Assembly (NCBI GenBank): GCA_036320915.1
Contig: JAXBDG010000017.1
Span: forward strand, 930,001 to 994,000
DNA from: Linnemannia elongata
Taxonomy: Eukaryota > Mortierellomycota > Mortierellomycetes > Mortierellales > Mortierellaceae
Reading direction: 5' to 3'
DNA: 64,000 nt
This document shows, piece after piece, positions 13,531 to 24,488 of this stretch. Each line of letters starts with the position of its first letter. The first letter of the stretch is position 1. The notes below the pieces were generated by a model. That model was not told where the DNA came from and ran no database searches. It saw only the letters and a program-made list of their open reading frames with translations. The translations under genes were made by a program, and so were the position numbers.

Positions 13531-13850
13531 GATGTAACGCATTTGCAACGCGTTGCTGGCGCGTTACTTTAGCTCTCATTAGTTGAGGGATACTTAACTA
13601 GGTGACGCTGGAGCTCCTTTTTTATTGCATTGATCATTTTTCTTTCCTGGTGATCACATTGGAGAAGGGACCGAGAGGTAAGTGTTCAAACAGAAAGCAT
13701 AGCTTTTATTGATGTGTTTCGATACAGTATTACATAGACAGAAAGAAAGGACGAATGAAAGATAAAGAAACAAGAAAGAACAAAAGAACGAGTCAAAAAA
13801 AAAAAAAAAAAAAAGGATGTCCCTATTACGGTTCTTTTACAAGGCAGGGG
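13531..13850. repeat. Dispersed repeat copy A (3' flank of PLK-like kinase)
   Basis: Shares collinear blocks with 17884-18203: gatgtaacgcatt, gttgagg...acttaa, ccgagaggtaa, gttcaaac, aaagcat.gctttt, attgatg.gttt, attaca/gttaca, aagaaagaacaaaag and ttttacaaggc. The order and spacing are kept, with small indels and poly-T length changes. The left edge is sharp at gatgtaacgcatt; the right edge fades towards the kinase stop codon. Confidence 0.8.
13534..13567. repeat. Nested palindrome
   Basis: Outer arms GTAACGC (13534-13540) and GCGTTAC (13561-13567) flank a perfect 12-base palindrome GCAACGCGTTGC (13545-13556). It sits inside repeat copy A; the corresponding part of copy B has lost the symmetry. 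Confidence 0.8.
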
Positions 13851-13953
13851 TGTGTTTGTAAAGAAAAATTGATATACACGAGGAAACGATGTGGTTGTCT
13901 TTGTGAGAGTGTTCTTGCTTGTGGGGAGAAGGTTTGTTGCTGGAAGAGTGGGC

Positions 13954-15917
13954 TCAGAGGTCACAGTCGTCGTTAGGATCCTCCAATACGTCTTCGTATT
14001 CGTACTTGACCTTCTGGACAGCTCTGGTCTTTTCCTTTTCCTGGGCGGGGGCATCCTTCCTCTTGTTTTCGTTAACAGGCTCGTAGGGTGTGTAGAAAAC
14101 ATCCTCGTCCAACTTGGCTGGGGAATGACCCATCAGGAAGAAGGTCTGGAGAGCCATACGACTGGGCTTTGGCCGTGCAGGAGGATGAAAGCTCAGCAAG
14201 TTCCTGAGCAAGGCCTGTGCATCTGGGATGAGGCTCTTATTAGGACTCCTACTGGCTTGGTTCTCAAGCAGGATGTTCTCCAACTGGTTGAGGAAGATTT
14301 GATCCCTATAAATTCAATATATGAAACGTCAGTTAAAACTTTCATCTCGCCTTTGTATATTGGATGCTATGCACAGGGCAGCATTGTTAGCCCTAAAGCT
14401 TACCGAGTCGTGAGGCAGGGCCGAGATCCCAAGAACATCATATACACGATGCATCCAAAACTGAACACGTCCATCGCGTATGTGTGAGCCTCCCCGTTTA
14501 CCACCTCTGGAGCAATAAAATACTGGGTTCCAACGAGCCCCTTGATCGTGCGCCTCGAGTCGTACCTCGCTGCCAATCCCAGGTCGCCAACTCGGACTTG
14601 CATGTCGAAGGAAATAAAAACATTCTCAGGCTTGAGATCGCGATGAATAATTCCTTTGCCATACAAGTATGCGAGACCTGCGGCGATTCCCAGTCCAAAA
14701 TAACGGACCTCTGGGTATGTGATCCAGCCTCGGTTGCAAAGAAGACCGAAAAGGTCCTATATGTGATCAATGGAGAGGATGATAGTTCTGTTAGTTCGAG
14801 TTGATCGGCGCAAGACCTTCATTCACTGTAGCCCAAAGATATGCAGCTGACTCTCATTTCATATTTTGCAGGGTTTTACAACTGTTAGTTTACCAATGGG
14901 CGGCAGAGCTCAAAGAGTGGATACTTTCCGTTTGGGTCGTTGACAAGCCCGAAATACTTCACGAGATTGGCATGCTTTCCTGCGGCGCCTAGCATGTTGA
15001 TCTCGCGCTGGAACTATTAGCGGGATATGGGTAAGGGTACGCTAAGGATGAGTACAGGTAGTATTCACGCATATGTCCTCAACAAACATTTGCCATGCAC
15101 GACCAACTTACTTTTCTTCCGGAACCATCATCCTTGAATGTCTTAAGCGCGTACGCTTCCCCGTCATCATCGACAACCCTGTACACCAAACCGAATCCAC
15201 CCTGTTATTTCAATTGATAAATTAGAACGATTAGTACTTTAGCCTGAAGAAATAACAATCTTACGCCGTTTGTATCATCTCGCAATAGTTACCTCTCCAA
15301 AGGGGCCATCCTTCTTGTATCTCTTTCCAGTGTCTTGGTCAACGAAGTATGCACTTATTTCGTCGTTCTAAAGGTTGGAAAGTGCAAGGATGGTGTAGAA
15401 AGATCAAGTGGTTTGTGCTTTGTTCAGAAATTTTTAAGCCGAGGATGCGCGTTGAAGGGCAACATTAAAGTTTGATACTAACGTCGTTGTTCTCATACGC
15501 CTTGCCTTTGCCTTTTCTGAAGTCTCTCGACGGATCGTTGAGTTTCCAGCCAGATCCACAAGGCGTGCGAACAAGTGGCACTGGACTGGTCAACAACCGG
15601 TTTCCAATTGGAGTGATGGACCTAGCGAGTGAGTGAATTTGGTTCGAAATTCTGGATGGGGGCTGGCTGTTGATGGGAAGTGTAATGATGAAGGGAGGGT
15701 GCTCTGAGCTGTTGCTGATCACAAGGGAGCTCCCGCTGCTGGCGATAGGAAGGCTGTTCTTTGAAGTAGAGTTGTTGCTGTTGAGGACAGGGATGGTGGG
15801 GACATTGGTGGTTGTTGAGGGCTTGTCCTTGTTGGTATGGATCTCGGAACTGTCGTTTGAGTGTCGGGCGTTGGTTGAGGTTTGGGCTTCGTTGTTGCTG
15901 CTATGCGGATTGGACAT
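13954..15917 (-). CDS. Polo-like-kinase-related Ser/Thr kinase lacking polo boxes
   Basis: Six exons (15917-15483, 15367-15293, 15201-15112, 15007-14894, 14756-14404, 14305-13954) give 472 residues, with all phases closing. Residues 1-145 are Asn/Ser/Thr-rich and probably disordered. The kinase domain has a Gly loop GEGGFG (about 169-174), Lys190 in YALKTF, Glu202 in REINML, HRDLKPEN (Asp278, Asn283), DLG instead of DFG (Asp296) and IAPE (Glu322). PLK-like hallmarks are the TGKRYKKDG lead-in to the Gly loop, FELCRPLDLF, and a C-lobe end FFLMGHSPAKL...FYTP resembling the PLK stretch after its kinase domain. No polo-box region follows, only a charged 50-residue tail. It is probably catalytically active, but its role is unknown. 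A duplicated flank lies just downstream. Confidence 0.85.
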
Positions 15918-16613
15918 TGCTGGTCTCTCGATGAAAAGCTAAAAATGCAACTGAGGGTAAGGAGAAAGAAACAGCGCCTTTATTTATGGGGGATGATGGA
16001 TGAGGATGGTTTGAGCTACTTGCGCTCCAGCTGCTCTCCTTAATGTGAAGGAACAGGAATGAAGAAGGACTACATGGACGTGGTGGCGATGGGAAAATGG
16101 ATTGTTAACAAGGGCTGCATCTTGTACGTGAAGTTTATGCATGATATGAATGGATCTCAAGATCATTGTGATTTTCCTCTACAACAACGCGTCTCCTTTT
16201 TTGCGCATTTTTCCCAGCAATTCGGTTTCTCCACTTGTCCGTGGGACAGAGCTCAATGTTGGCGGGGTAGAGGGTACACTCTCTCTTTTGAGTTCATGAA
16301 TTGGGAGGTCTTCTTCCATTGATGCTAATCTTCTCTTCACTCGTAGACTTTCTCCCCCTCCTTCTCCATGCCATTCATTGTCTTCGCTTCCGTTCCCACG
16401 GGAGTTTTTTCGTCTTTTTTAGTCTTTTTTGGTATTGTGCTCGCTTCCTTACCCAGGACAGGCAAATACACAGACCAGAGAGTGAGAGGCAATCAAAGCG
16501 CCGAGAATAATCGATGCCCATACTAGACCGTTAATTCTTGTAATCATCATCATCATCAACCCCTGAGTGCCCTGACTTTTTTTTCATTTCTTTTCTTTTC
16601 TTCCCTCCTCCCT

Positions 16614-16639
16614 TCATTTTCATTTTCATTTTCATTTTC
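16614..16639. repeat. (CATTTT)n short tandem repeat
   Basis: Four consecutive hexamer units. Confidence 0.85.
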
Positions 16640-17883
16640 CCATCCCTTCCACCCATGAACCCCTTGGCACCCATGCTCGCCACTGGCGCATGTTTCTTCT
16701 CTTCCCTGTCGTTTCTTTCAAGTAAGAAAGGTTCTGCTTGACCTTCGCCGCTCCCATGCCTTTCATCTACATGTGACTTTCCCCTTTCCTTTTTCCTACT
16801 TCCCTCTTCTTACGTTCCTCATCTTCTCTTCTCTTCACGTCTCTCCACCTCCCACCCACTCTCCCCTACATCACTTCCTCCCTCAGTCGTCCTTCTCGTT
16901 TCCCCTCTCGTCTTTTGTTCACTACCTCGACTCCTCTCATACGTTCTAGCCTTCATTACTTCAACTCGACAAGTTCTACTCCGAATTCCATTCTTTCGCC
17001 CCAATTCGAAAACACCCAGCAAGCAATGACACGCGAAAGGAAAGTACTCAGCTCTTACTCGCAACTATGTTCTCGTTATCATATCTCTTTCTCTCTGGAC
17101 AATTCAATGGTGGAGGAATGGGGTGGTTTCCTTCTCTAGTGGTGTGTCGGGGTAAACCATTTGGCTTCCTCCAGAAAGATCATTCTTCACGAGTGGTTTA
17201 TTTTTGGGAGATGGGAAATTGGCCATATGGTCGGGTAAGGCCTCTAAGAACCCGTTTGTTTCTATGAGTATCACAAACTCTTTTTCCCCGGTTGAAAAAA
17301 GCGAGTTCTATGCAATGAGTTGACCGCTGCTCAACAAGCATCCGCATTGCATGGTGAATCGCTCCGGGGTTTTAGGGGCTCATAGTAGCACTTCCGATAA
17401 ACGAAGCTGCTGAAATCCCTTACATGCTAGGATGCGATAGCGTCGAATTCTGCCTTCATCCCCCTCCCTTGCATTGTTGTGGAAGGTTGGATTTGGATAT
17501 GATATGATATTGCCTCCAATGGATGTAGATGCGGATGATTGCCGTGACTCTTCTCGGACCACTGACTTTTTTTTTTCTCTTTTTTTTATTTTCCCTCCTT
17601 TGCCAGAGCGAACAATCAACAGACAAGGATCTTTGAACTAGGTGCTGGGGAACAGGACAATGAGATCAAAATCTATAGCACGACAGGAAGTAGACTTGTA
17701 TTTGCTTGTCTATGCATACGTTGCTTGTCTCCATGGAACCAACGTCAAATAACCCAAAACAACGATACCAGGGTTTCATAGGAGACGGATTTATTTTTTC
17801 CATAGGGCTTCGTTATGTTCTTCAGTGCATTGGAGAGGTGATGTGTGGTCGATAAGGATTTCGTTCGAGAAAGTCAAAGTCGC

Positions 17884-18203
17884 GATGTAACGCATTCACG
17901 ACAGGTTGTTGGGTGCACTACTTAAGTTGAGGAAAACTTAATTCGGTGGCGCAGGCTTTTTTTCTTCTTTTTTTTTCTAATGACCGCATTGAAGGGGGGG
18001 CCGAGAGGTAATGTTCAAACAAAAAGCATGGCTTTTTTTTTTTTATTGATGCGTTTCTGTACAATGTTACAAAGAAAGAAAGAATGAAAGAAATAAAGAG
18101 AAGGTAAAGAAGAAAGAAGAAAGAACAAAAGTGAAAGGCGAAGGGGGAAAAAAAAAAGAAAGTGTACGTAGTATAGGGGGAGGGTTTTTTTTACAAGGCG
18201 GAC
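17884..18203. repeat. Dispersed repeat copy B (3' flank of allantoicase)
   Basis: Same orientation and collinear with copy A at 13531-13850, about 4.35 kb apart. It ends roughly 40-110 bases from the allantoicase stop codon, so on the minus strand it occupies the 3' UTR/terminator position, as copy A does for the kinase gene. Confidence 0.8.
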
Positions 18204-18244
18204 GGTAACTACATCCGCACAAAAAATAAGACAAAAAAATATAA

Positions 18245-19557
18245 TTAGGCATGAACGGCAGGCTCATGCTTACGAATGTTCCAGGTATTCTCATCCTCCA
18301 ACTCCTGACGCAGTCCAATCAATGAGTCCTCAGGCTGGACTGCAGGCAACTGTGCGGAGCCCCAGATTCGAACACGCTTGATACCGCCATCAGGGATCAT
18401 GATCACCCTAATAGTCGCCACCCGGCGGTCTGTCAGGTCACCAGCAATCTCGAAGAAATTCTGACGATGGGGGAGGAGGGGCTTTTGGTCAAGGAGCATA
18501 ATGGGTTCATCGGATCCGATCTCGAATCCAGCGATCGACACGGCCTTGGGGGCGTTGCCCTTGTAGTGGGCAGTGTCGACTTCGATCGAGGCCACATGTC
18601 CGGGGCGACCGAGTTTGATGACTGCAAAATCGACGTGACCGAGAGTGCGAGAGCGACGGGTCTCCCAGCCGTCCGACATATCGTGTCCTCGTCCAGGGAG
18701 GAGCATGTTGGAAGGGTGGCCGTAATGGGCGTCCGAGAACTCTGTCACCGTCGAACCAGAAGAGATGGCGGCAAGGTCGTACATCTCGTGCTTGTTCTCG
18801 GGGTAGATGGTCTGCAAATGTCCATAGACCCTGAATCTCGAAAGCCCACCATCGGGGTACATACAAAGCCTCACATGGGTAAAGATCTTATCGCTTGCCT
18901 TGTCAAACTTGTACCCATGACGAACATTCGCCTCCAGCGCCGACTTCCCCAAAAGCGGAACCCATTCAACCCCGGCCCACTGCTCATGCGAACGCGGCTT
19001 GGTCTTGCAAGCATTCGACGTATCCTTGAACCCTTCAACAGATACAAAGGGGGCATGATTACCGGTCAAAAAGGCAGTATCGACTTCAAAGCCTTCAATG
19101 GTTCCGGGATGAGCAAGCTCGATGACACACCAGTCGTAATGGGCGTTATGACGACGGGTCTGCCAGCCGTCGAACCAGGCGCCCGAGGGGACGAAGTGAT
19201 CAGGACGGGAAATGGGTGCGTGGGCTGAGAGGAGGTTTTGAGCCTCGGCGAACCATTCGTCGGTGGCGGTTAGGACCTTGCCTCCACGCTTGGAAACAGC
19301 CAGGTCTATTTTATCAAAGGGTAGGTGGAAAAGGAGGGGGGAGAATGTCAGTATTTAGAGTTAGGGTAAGACAAAGGTGAAAATTGGAGTTGGGGGGATG
19401 CGGTCAGTGGGCATGAGCAAAAAATAAAAAAAAAAAAAAAAAAAATGAAAGCGAGGAAGGAGGAGAAGGATGGAAAATTACCGATGCAATCCTTGAAGGT
19501 CTCTTCGATCTTGTCGGCTTTGACGACCTGGTGAGGAAGGGCAGGAATCTTGGTCAT
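18245..19557 (-). CDS. Allantoicase
   Basis: Hydrolyses allantoate to ureidoglycolate and urea in purine nitrogen salvage. Exons 19557-19482 and 19305-18245 join in phase 1 (DCIG/D-LAVSKRGG) to give 378 residues, close to the fungal family length. The two-fold internal repeat of the family is visible: DGWQTRRHNAHYDWCVIELA in the first half and DGWETRRSRTLGHVDFAVIKLG in the second. Each is followed by a VDTA motif (GFEVDTAFLTGNH and IEVDTAHYKGN). The second half also carries VRIWGSAQLP near the end. The start is the first ATG of the open frame, after a TATA-like box about 180 bases upstream. An AGATAA motif (19789-19794) could bind a nitrogen-regulatory GATA factor; this is inference only. Confidence 0.96.
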
Positions 19558-20886
19558 TGTTGATTGTTTGTTGTACTGCGATGGGAGATGGGGGAAATAG
19601 GATGTTGTGTGGGTATAGGGAAGTGTGTGTGTGTTTGTTTCGTTTGGCTGGGTGAGGTAGACAAAAGAAAAAAGGATGTTGATGTGGAAGGTGTTGATGA
19701 TGATGATGAAAATCAAAGGAGGATGCAATGCTGCATTTATATACGACTGTGAGTGTCGATGACAACCAAACCCACTAACTGGGACCAGAGATAACTTTGA
19801 ATATGTCCTATTTCGGATAGTTCCTCAGAGAGGATCGGGGGTTATGCAAAATCACTCATCCGTCCCCCCCGGATTCACTTCTTGCACTAGGGATAGCTAA
19901 CCAGCATTAGTGACAGTGGTAGTGGGAAGTATGAACACAGTGATGTAAACCCGCATATACAATGCCAATTCTGCGTCAATTTCTCCAACGGCATAATTGT
20001 GTCCCCAGTATGTCTGACAAAGGGGGACGATGTATGTCAGAGTGCATTGCTTCTCTCTCCCCAATGAGTGGTTCCTGGCTGTGTGTCGAAACAATGTCTG
20101 AGCGTGTCTGTGCCCCCTCTATCCCAATGTGGCTTTGTCGTTTGTCTCATTTCTCAAATCAAGGCAACCCGATGCATTGCTTTTCTACACCCTTATCCCA
20201 ATTGAGGCAGCAGAGAGAGGGGAATTGTCTCCCAAGAAAATCCAAGACACAGAGACTTTTGTTCGCTCCGATCCAAATGCGGGACACAACTCACAGTATG
20301 CACATACAGAAAGCAATTGCTTCCTCCTCCTTCCTCCACTTTCCATGCCCTCTCTCTTCCCGTCACAACATTCCTATCCAGCCCATCATCATAGAGCGAA
20401 CTGGTTTGTTACAGGCGTGTGCGTTCCTGTGCTTGAACCAGTGTTTACCGTTAGTCCACACTGTCCCACTGTGTGTGTTGCATTGCAAAAAAAACTCCCG
20501 CTTTTGGAATACCCAGTCTCCAATTGACTCTCTGTCTTCTCTCCACCTTTTTTGGCGTTCAGATATCCCTCACCTACACTCCGTTTTCTCTCACTCTAAG
20601 CTCTTCATTGCTCTACTGCCTTCCATGCCTCGTGTGTGGTATGGAAAATTTCGCGTTTCGTAGAAAACCATTTCCTTTAAAGTATTTGCTTTGGTATGAA
20701 TGATATCTTTTTGTTTTTTAATAATGTAGCAGATGTAAATAAAACAAAAGGAGAAAAAAAGTGAAAAACTATGATGAATGTGTATGGAACAAAGAAAAAA
20801 AATAACGACAAAGAAAAAAAGAAGTGGGGACAGAAGAGAACGATTTTGTCCCTCCCCCTCCCCCAGGATACTAGGAAAAGAAAAGC
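19558..20886. other. Intergenic: allantoicase promoter and CYP51 3' flank
   Basis: No gene is supported. A 233-codon + frame (19962-20663) is open, but its translation resembles no protein family and its codon use is unlike the neighbours. The stretch is rich in CCAAT/CCCAAT and CATTGC strings on +. Confidence 0.5.
19735..19743 (-). promoter_or_regulatory. TATA-like box of allantoicase
   Basis: TATATAAAT on the minus strand, about 180 bases upstream of the allantoicase ATG. Confidence 0.45.
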
Positions 20887-22713
20887 TTACTTGCGGGGAG
20901 TGTAGTTGATCTCGACGGGCAATACTGGCTGGACAAACATCTTTGTGAAATCCTGACCAGGCATACCCTTCTCAGTCAACGACATATCATACATCCTCAC
21001 GAACGTGGAGATGACCGTCTTCAACTGGACATAGGCAAAGGTCTCACCAATGCAACGATGACGGCCGGCGCCAAAGGGCAAGTTGGGGTTCCTGGCTCCA
21101 CCACCGGCAATCTTTCCGAATCCGTAATCGACCGACTCGCCGGACTCTTCCTCCTTGATGCTCTCCCAGCGGTGAGGGTCAAAAGACATGGCGTTCTTGT
21201 AGAACTGCTCGTCGACCTGGGTGGCAATGGGAGAAGCGGCAATGTAGTTGCCCTTGGGGATGACATAGTCGGTTCCAGGGAAAGTAATGGGGCGGATGAC
21301 TTTGCGGAGGATCATGATAATTGGGGGACGGAGACGGAGGGTTTCGCGGATGACGTTCTCGAGGAGGGTCATGTTCTTCATGGCGTCAAAGGAGAGGGGG
21401 GTATCGAGCGACCCGAGGACGTCCTTCTGCTCAGCGAGGAGCTCCTTGATGAGGTGGGGGTGCTCGGCGAGGTGGAGGAGGGCCCAGGTGGCGGTGGTCG
21501 AGGAGGTGTGCTGCCCGGCCATGAGGAGGGCAATCATCAAGTGGCAGGCATCAACATCCGTGAAGGGAGTACCGTCCTTGTAGGTCTGGTTGAGGAGCGA
21601 TTGGAGCATGTCGGTCTTGTCGGTGACGTTGTTGGCGCGACGCTCGTCAATGACCTGCTTGAAGATGTTGCGCATCTTGATGTGAGCGTTGTCGCGACGG
21701 AAGTACGAGGGGAGGGGGAGCCATTCGAAGAACATGTTGATGGGCTGGAAACCGTCATCCAAGTCGTGGTACAACTGAGCGACTATTAGCAATTGTTTTT
21801 CAATGTGGGACGGAAATGGACAAGGTTAGTATTGGCACTACCTTTTTTCTCTTTGTTTCTTGTCTGGGTAGAGCATGGATTTTGTGCTTTGTCCAGGTAT
21901 GTGCGAGAGCATTATTGCTGTATCCTGTTGATCTCATTTTAACCTTCTGCGTCCTGTTTCCTTTGTGTGACAAAAACTCCTGTTCGACTGCATAGAAACA
22001 ATTATGAAGGAGAGGACAAAGACACGAGCAGGATGAGATATAAAAGTTGAGAACGTACCAGAGTCATCCATAAGAGCGCGGATCTCGGGGCCCATAAGGG
22101 TGCGGGAAGCAGTGTTGATGATCAATTCACCCATAGCCTTGAAAAGATCGCCACGTCCACCAGTCTTGTTGTTCCATCTCTGAAAGTAGTTCCTGGTCTC
22201 CTCCTCGATCTCGGGGACATAAGCTCTGAAGGCATCGTTGGACATGCCCCACTTGACAAACTTCTTCTGCTCCATCAACATGTGGTTAGGGCAATCGTAC
22301 ACAACTCCCTTTCCGAACACGGGAGTGGTAAGAGGCTTGTAGGACTCCTCAGCAGAGACATCGGCAAGTTTGGCGTTAAAGACAAAGTTGTTGCCCTCGA
22401 CTCCCAAGCAGACGGTGAACTTGCGACCGACCATGGTATAGGTGAAAACATCGCCGTACTTCTTGCGGTTGTCGGCATAGAACTTGAGAGGGTTGACACT
22501 GAAGGCGATAGCGGAACCAAGGTAAGGGATCCAGTAGGGGACCTCGGGGGGAGCGTTCTTGTCGACATTGATCCGTTGGCCGATTTGGGTCAGGATGAGG
22601 ATAATGGCGATGCCGATAACGAGGGTGGAGAGGATCTGGGAAAGGTTGGCGGGGTTGGTGAGGTGTGCTGCCAGGGACTGGAGACCCTGGACCAGCTGGA
22701 CGATGATGGCCAT
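20887..22713 (-). CDS. ERG11: Sterol 14-alpha-demethylase (CYP51/ERG11)
   Basis: P450 of ergosterol synthesis that removes the lanosterol/eburicol 14-methyl group. It sits on the ER membrane through an N-terminal anchor (hydrophobic residues about 28-45). Exons 22713-22059 and 21782-20887 (phase 1) give 516 residues. Landmarks are GVVYDCPN near residue 139, the CYP51 I-helix signature MAGQHTSSTT (about 307), ExxR in RETLR (365-368) and the haem loop FGAGRHRCIGE with Cys462. The Tyr of VVYDC and the Ala of MAGQHTSS are the common fungal residues, not the Phe/Val reported in the azole-tolerant CYP51 paralogue of Mucorales. A long TATA-type run lies about 105 bases before the ATG. The intron is 276 bases. 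The call is very secure. Confidence 0.98.
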
Positions 22714-22813
22714 GATGTCGTCGTCGGGGGGATCGGAGAAGGGAGGAGGTGAGAGGTGATGAGAAGAATGAAAAAAGAGAGAAAAGAAGATGGGAATGAG
22801 CGGTCCTCTCGGA

Positions 22814-22829
22814 CTTTATATATATATAG
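22814..22829 (-). promoter_or_regulatory. TATA run upstream of CYP51
   Basis: CTATATATATATAAAG on the minus strand, about 105 bases upstream of the CYP51 ATG; a likely core promoter. Confidence 0.5.
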
Positions 22830-24005
22830 CGGGAGTAGCGGGTACTTTGTTGCTTAAGTTGGTCCCAGCCCTTTTCTTTGCAAGAGAACCAAAGTAAAAA
22901 AGAAGAAAGCAAAGCCAGCTTGTGCGAGGAGATAGGCCCCCAGGCCAATGTTGTTGTTGTTGTTGTTGGTGGTGGTGTAATGAAGAGGAATGGGAGATAT
23001 TTCCTGTGCGATTCCCGTGGAGGGGATCGAACTCACTTTCCCTCGCTTCTCGCCCTGCGAAAGACTGATGGTGCCTGAAAAAAAAAAAAAAAAAAAATCT
23101 TGATTTATCATTTCGAGGCGTCTGATTGGCTGTACCAAAGATCACCTTCTTTTTGTGTTCCCTCTCTCCATTCTCTTCCCTCTTTTTTCGTTATCGCACA
23201 CTCTCTCTCTCTCTGCCTGTCTCTCTCTGTCTCTCTCTGGACTATGTGGTAGTAGCCTCCAAAAAAATACACCGTTGAAAACAAGCCTACTTCTCTCGCC
23301 TCACTTACCCTCTCAGCTCATTCCGCACGCTCGCTCGTTCCCTCAGGGCTGTAACCGAACTAGACAGCCCCCCCTTCTTCACCTCGTCGTCACTCCCTCT
23401 TCAAACGTTCTCAACATGATATGCAAATAAGTAGCACACTACAAACAGAGCAAAACATCCATACCTGTTGTTGCAGCTAATTGTCTTCTTCTCAGAAAGA
23501 ACAAGGAATAAAAAAAAGTGGCATGATACAAACGCCTGCATGGCCAATTGACTACCAACCTCTTTTCGGATATCCCAGATCTGACACAAAAACATAAAAA
23601 AACACGACTGGAATGGACAATTGAGCATTAAACGCCCAACACCACAACCACCACCGCCTCCATGGTACGACGCTCACCCTTACTGTCGACGGTGTACCAT
23701 CAAACAAAATGAACCACCGATCCCATCGTTCTTTTTTTCTTCGTTCTCGGTCCTTATCCTCCGGTGGGGTGGTGGCCAAAGTGTCCCAAAAAAGACAACT
23801 ATGGTCCGGAAAACACCACCTGCCTGCTGCTGGCTGTTTATTATGTCTCGGTCTGTTTTTGTGTGTGTGAGTCTGTCCCTCTGGCAAGAGATAATTTAGA
23901 GCTGGACCTGGAGGGACAGAAAAGTTAAGAGGAGAGGGTCCCTGGACGAAAATCGTACGATGTCTCTCCCTCTCAAAACCGGATTTTTTTACATTTATAT
24001 TTTCT

Positions 24006-24007
<2 letters not shown>

Positions 24008-24037
<30 letters not shown>
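24008..24037. repeat. Poly-T tract (T30)
   Basis: 30 uninterrupted T residues. Confidence 0.9.
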
Positions 24038-24039
<2 letters not shown>

Positions 24040-24488
24040 AGGATTCGCGAGCAAGGCCCAGGGAAGGGTATTAAGGGAAGGAGGAGACCTAACTATGTAA
24101 CCGTCCGCCTGCTTGATTACTTGCTTGCCTGTCTAGGCAGTGATTCACGGTAACCATATTATATCGGACATCGCTTTCCGGACAACATTCCCTTTGTTAA
24201 GCCCCTTCATAGGTGTTCTTGTCAACGGCTTCACAACGACAACGGCTTGTGAGACAAAGAGAGCACCACACACTCATACACGCATGCAGATGCAATTGAC
24301 TATTCCTGGGGGATACAGGTACAACAACGTTCCATGAGAATAAGCGATAGCGCTGTTTTATTTTTGTGAGATGGGATATGAACAAGGTGGATGGATGCGA
24401 ATGAGAAGGGTGAATTATGAGTGTCAACTAGAACTAGAACTCGAAAAAGTCAAGTCTATAAGGTGAGGCTAACGATGACAAGACGCGT

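Larger units (their letters stand above)
10988..13953. other. Long gene-poor interval
   Basis: Nearly 3 kb between ACOX and the kinase 3' end has no supportable gene. It is AT-richer than the coding parts, with a T31 tract at 13150-13180. The right end (from about 13531) carries copy A of a repeat also found downstream of allantoicase. A 103-codon frame at 12359 with a hydrophobic start lacks any other support. Confidence 0.5.
15918..18244. other. Intergenic between kinase promoter and allantoicase 3' end
   Basis: No gene is supported. It contains a (CATTTT)n run (about 16614-16639), CT-rich stretches upstream of the kinase start, and repeat copy B at its right end. Confidence 0.5.
22714..24488. 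other. Intergenic: CYP51 promoter and HGD 3' flank
   Basis: No gene is supported. It holds a (TTG)n run (about 22948-22971), an A19 tract near 23079, a CT-rich microsatellite (about 23200-23240) and a T30 tract (24008-24037). Confidence 0.5.

Noticed and set aside
19962..20663. 233-codon open + frame between allantoicase and CYP51
   Set aside because: Translation has no recognisable domain, is rich in Cys/His/Ser/Pro as expected from the base composition, and it lies in a promoter interval.
23018..23050. GAGTTCGATCCCC on the minus strand, also B-box-like
   Set aside because: No T-stem or acceptor-stem pairing around it.
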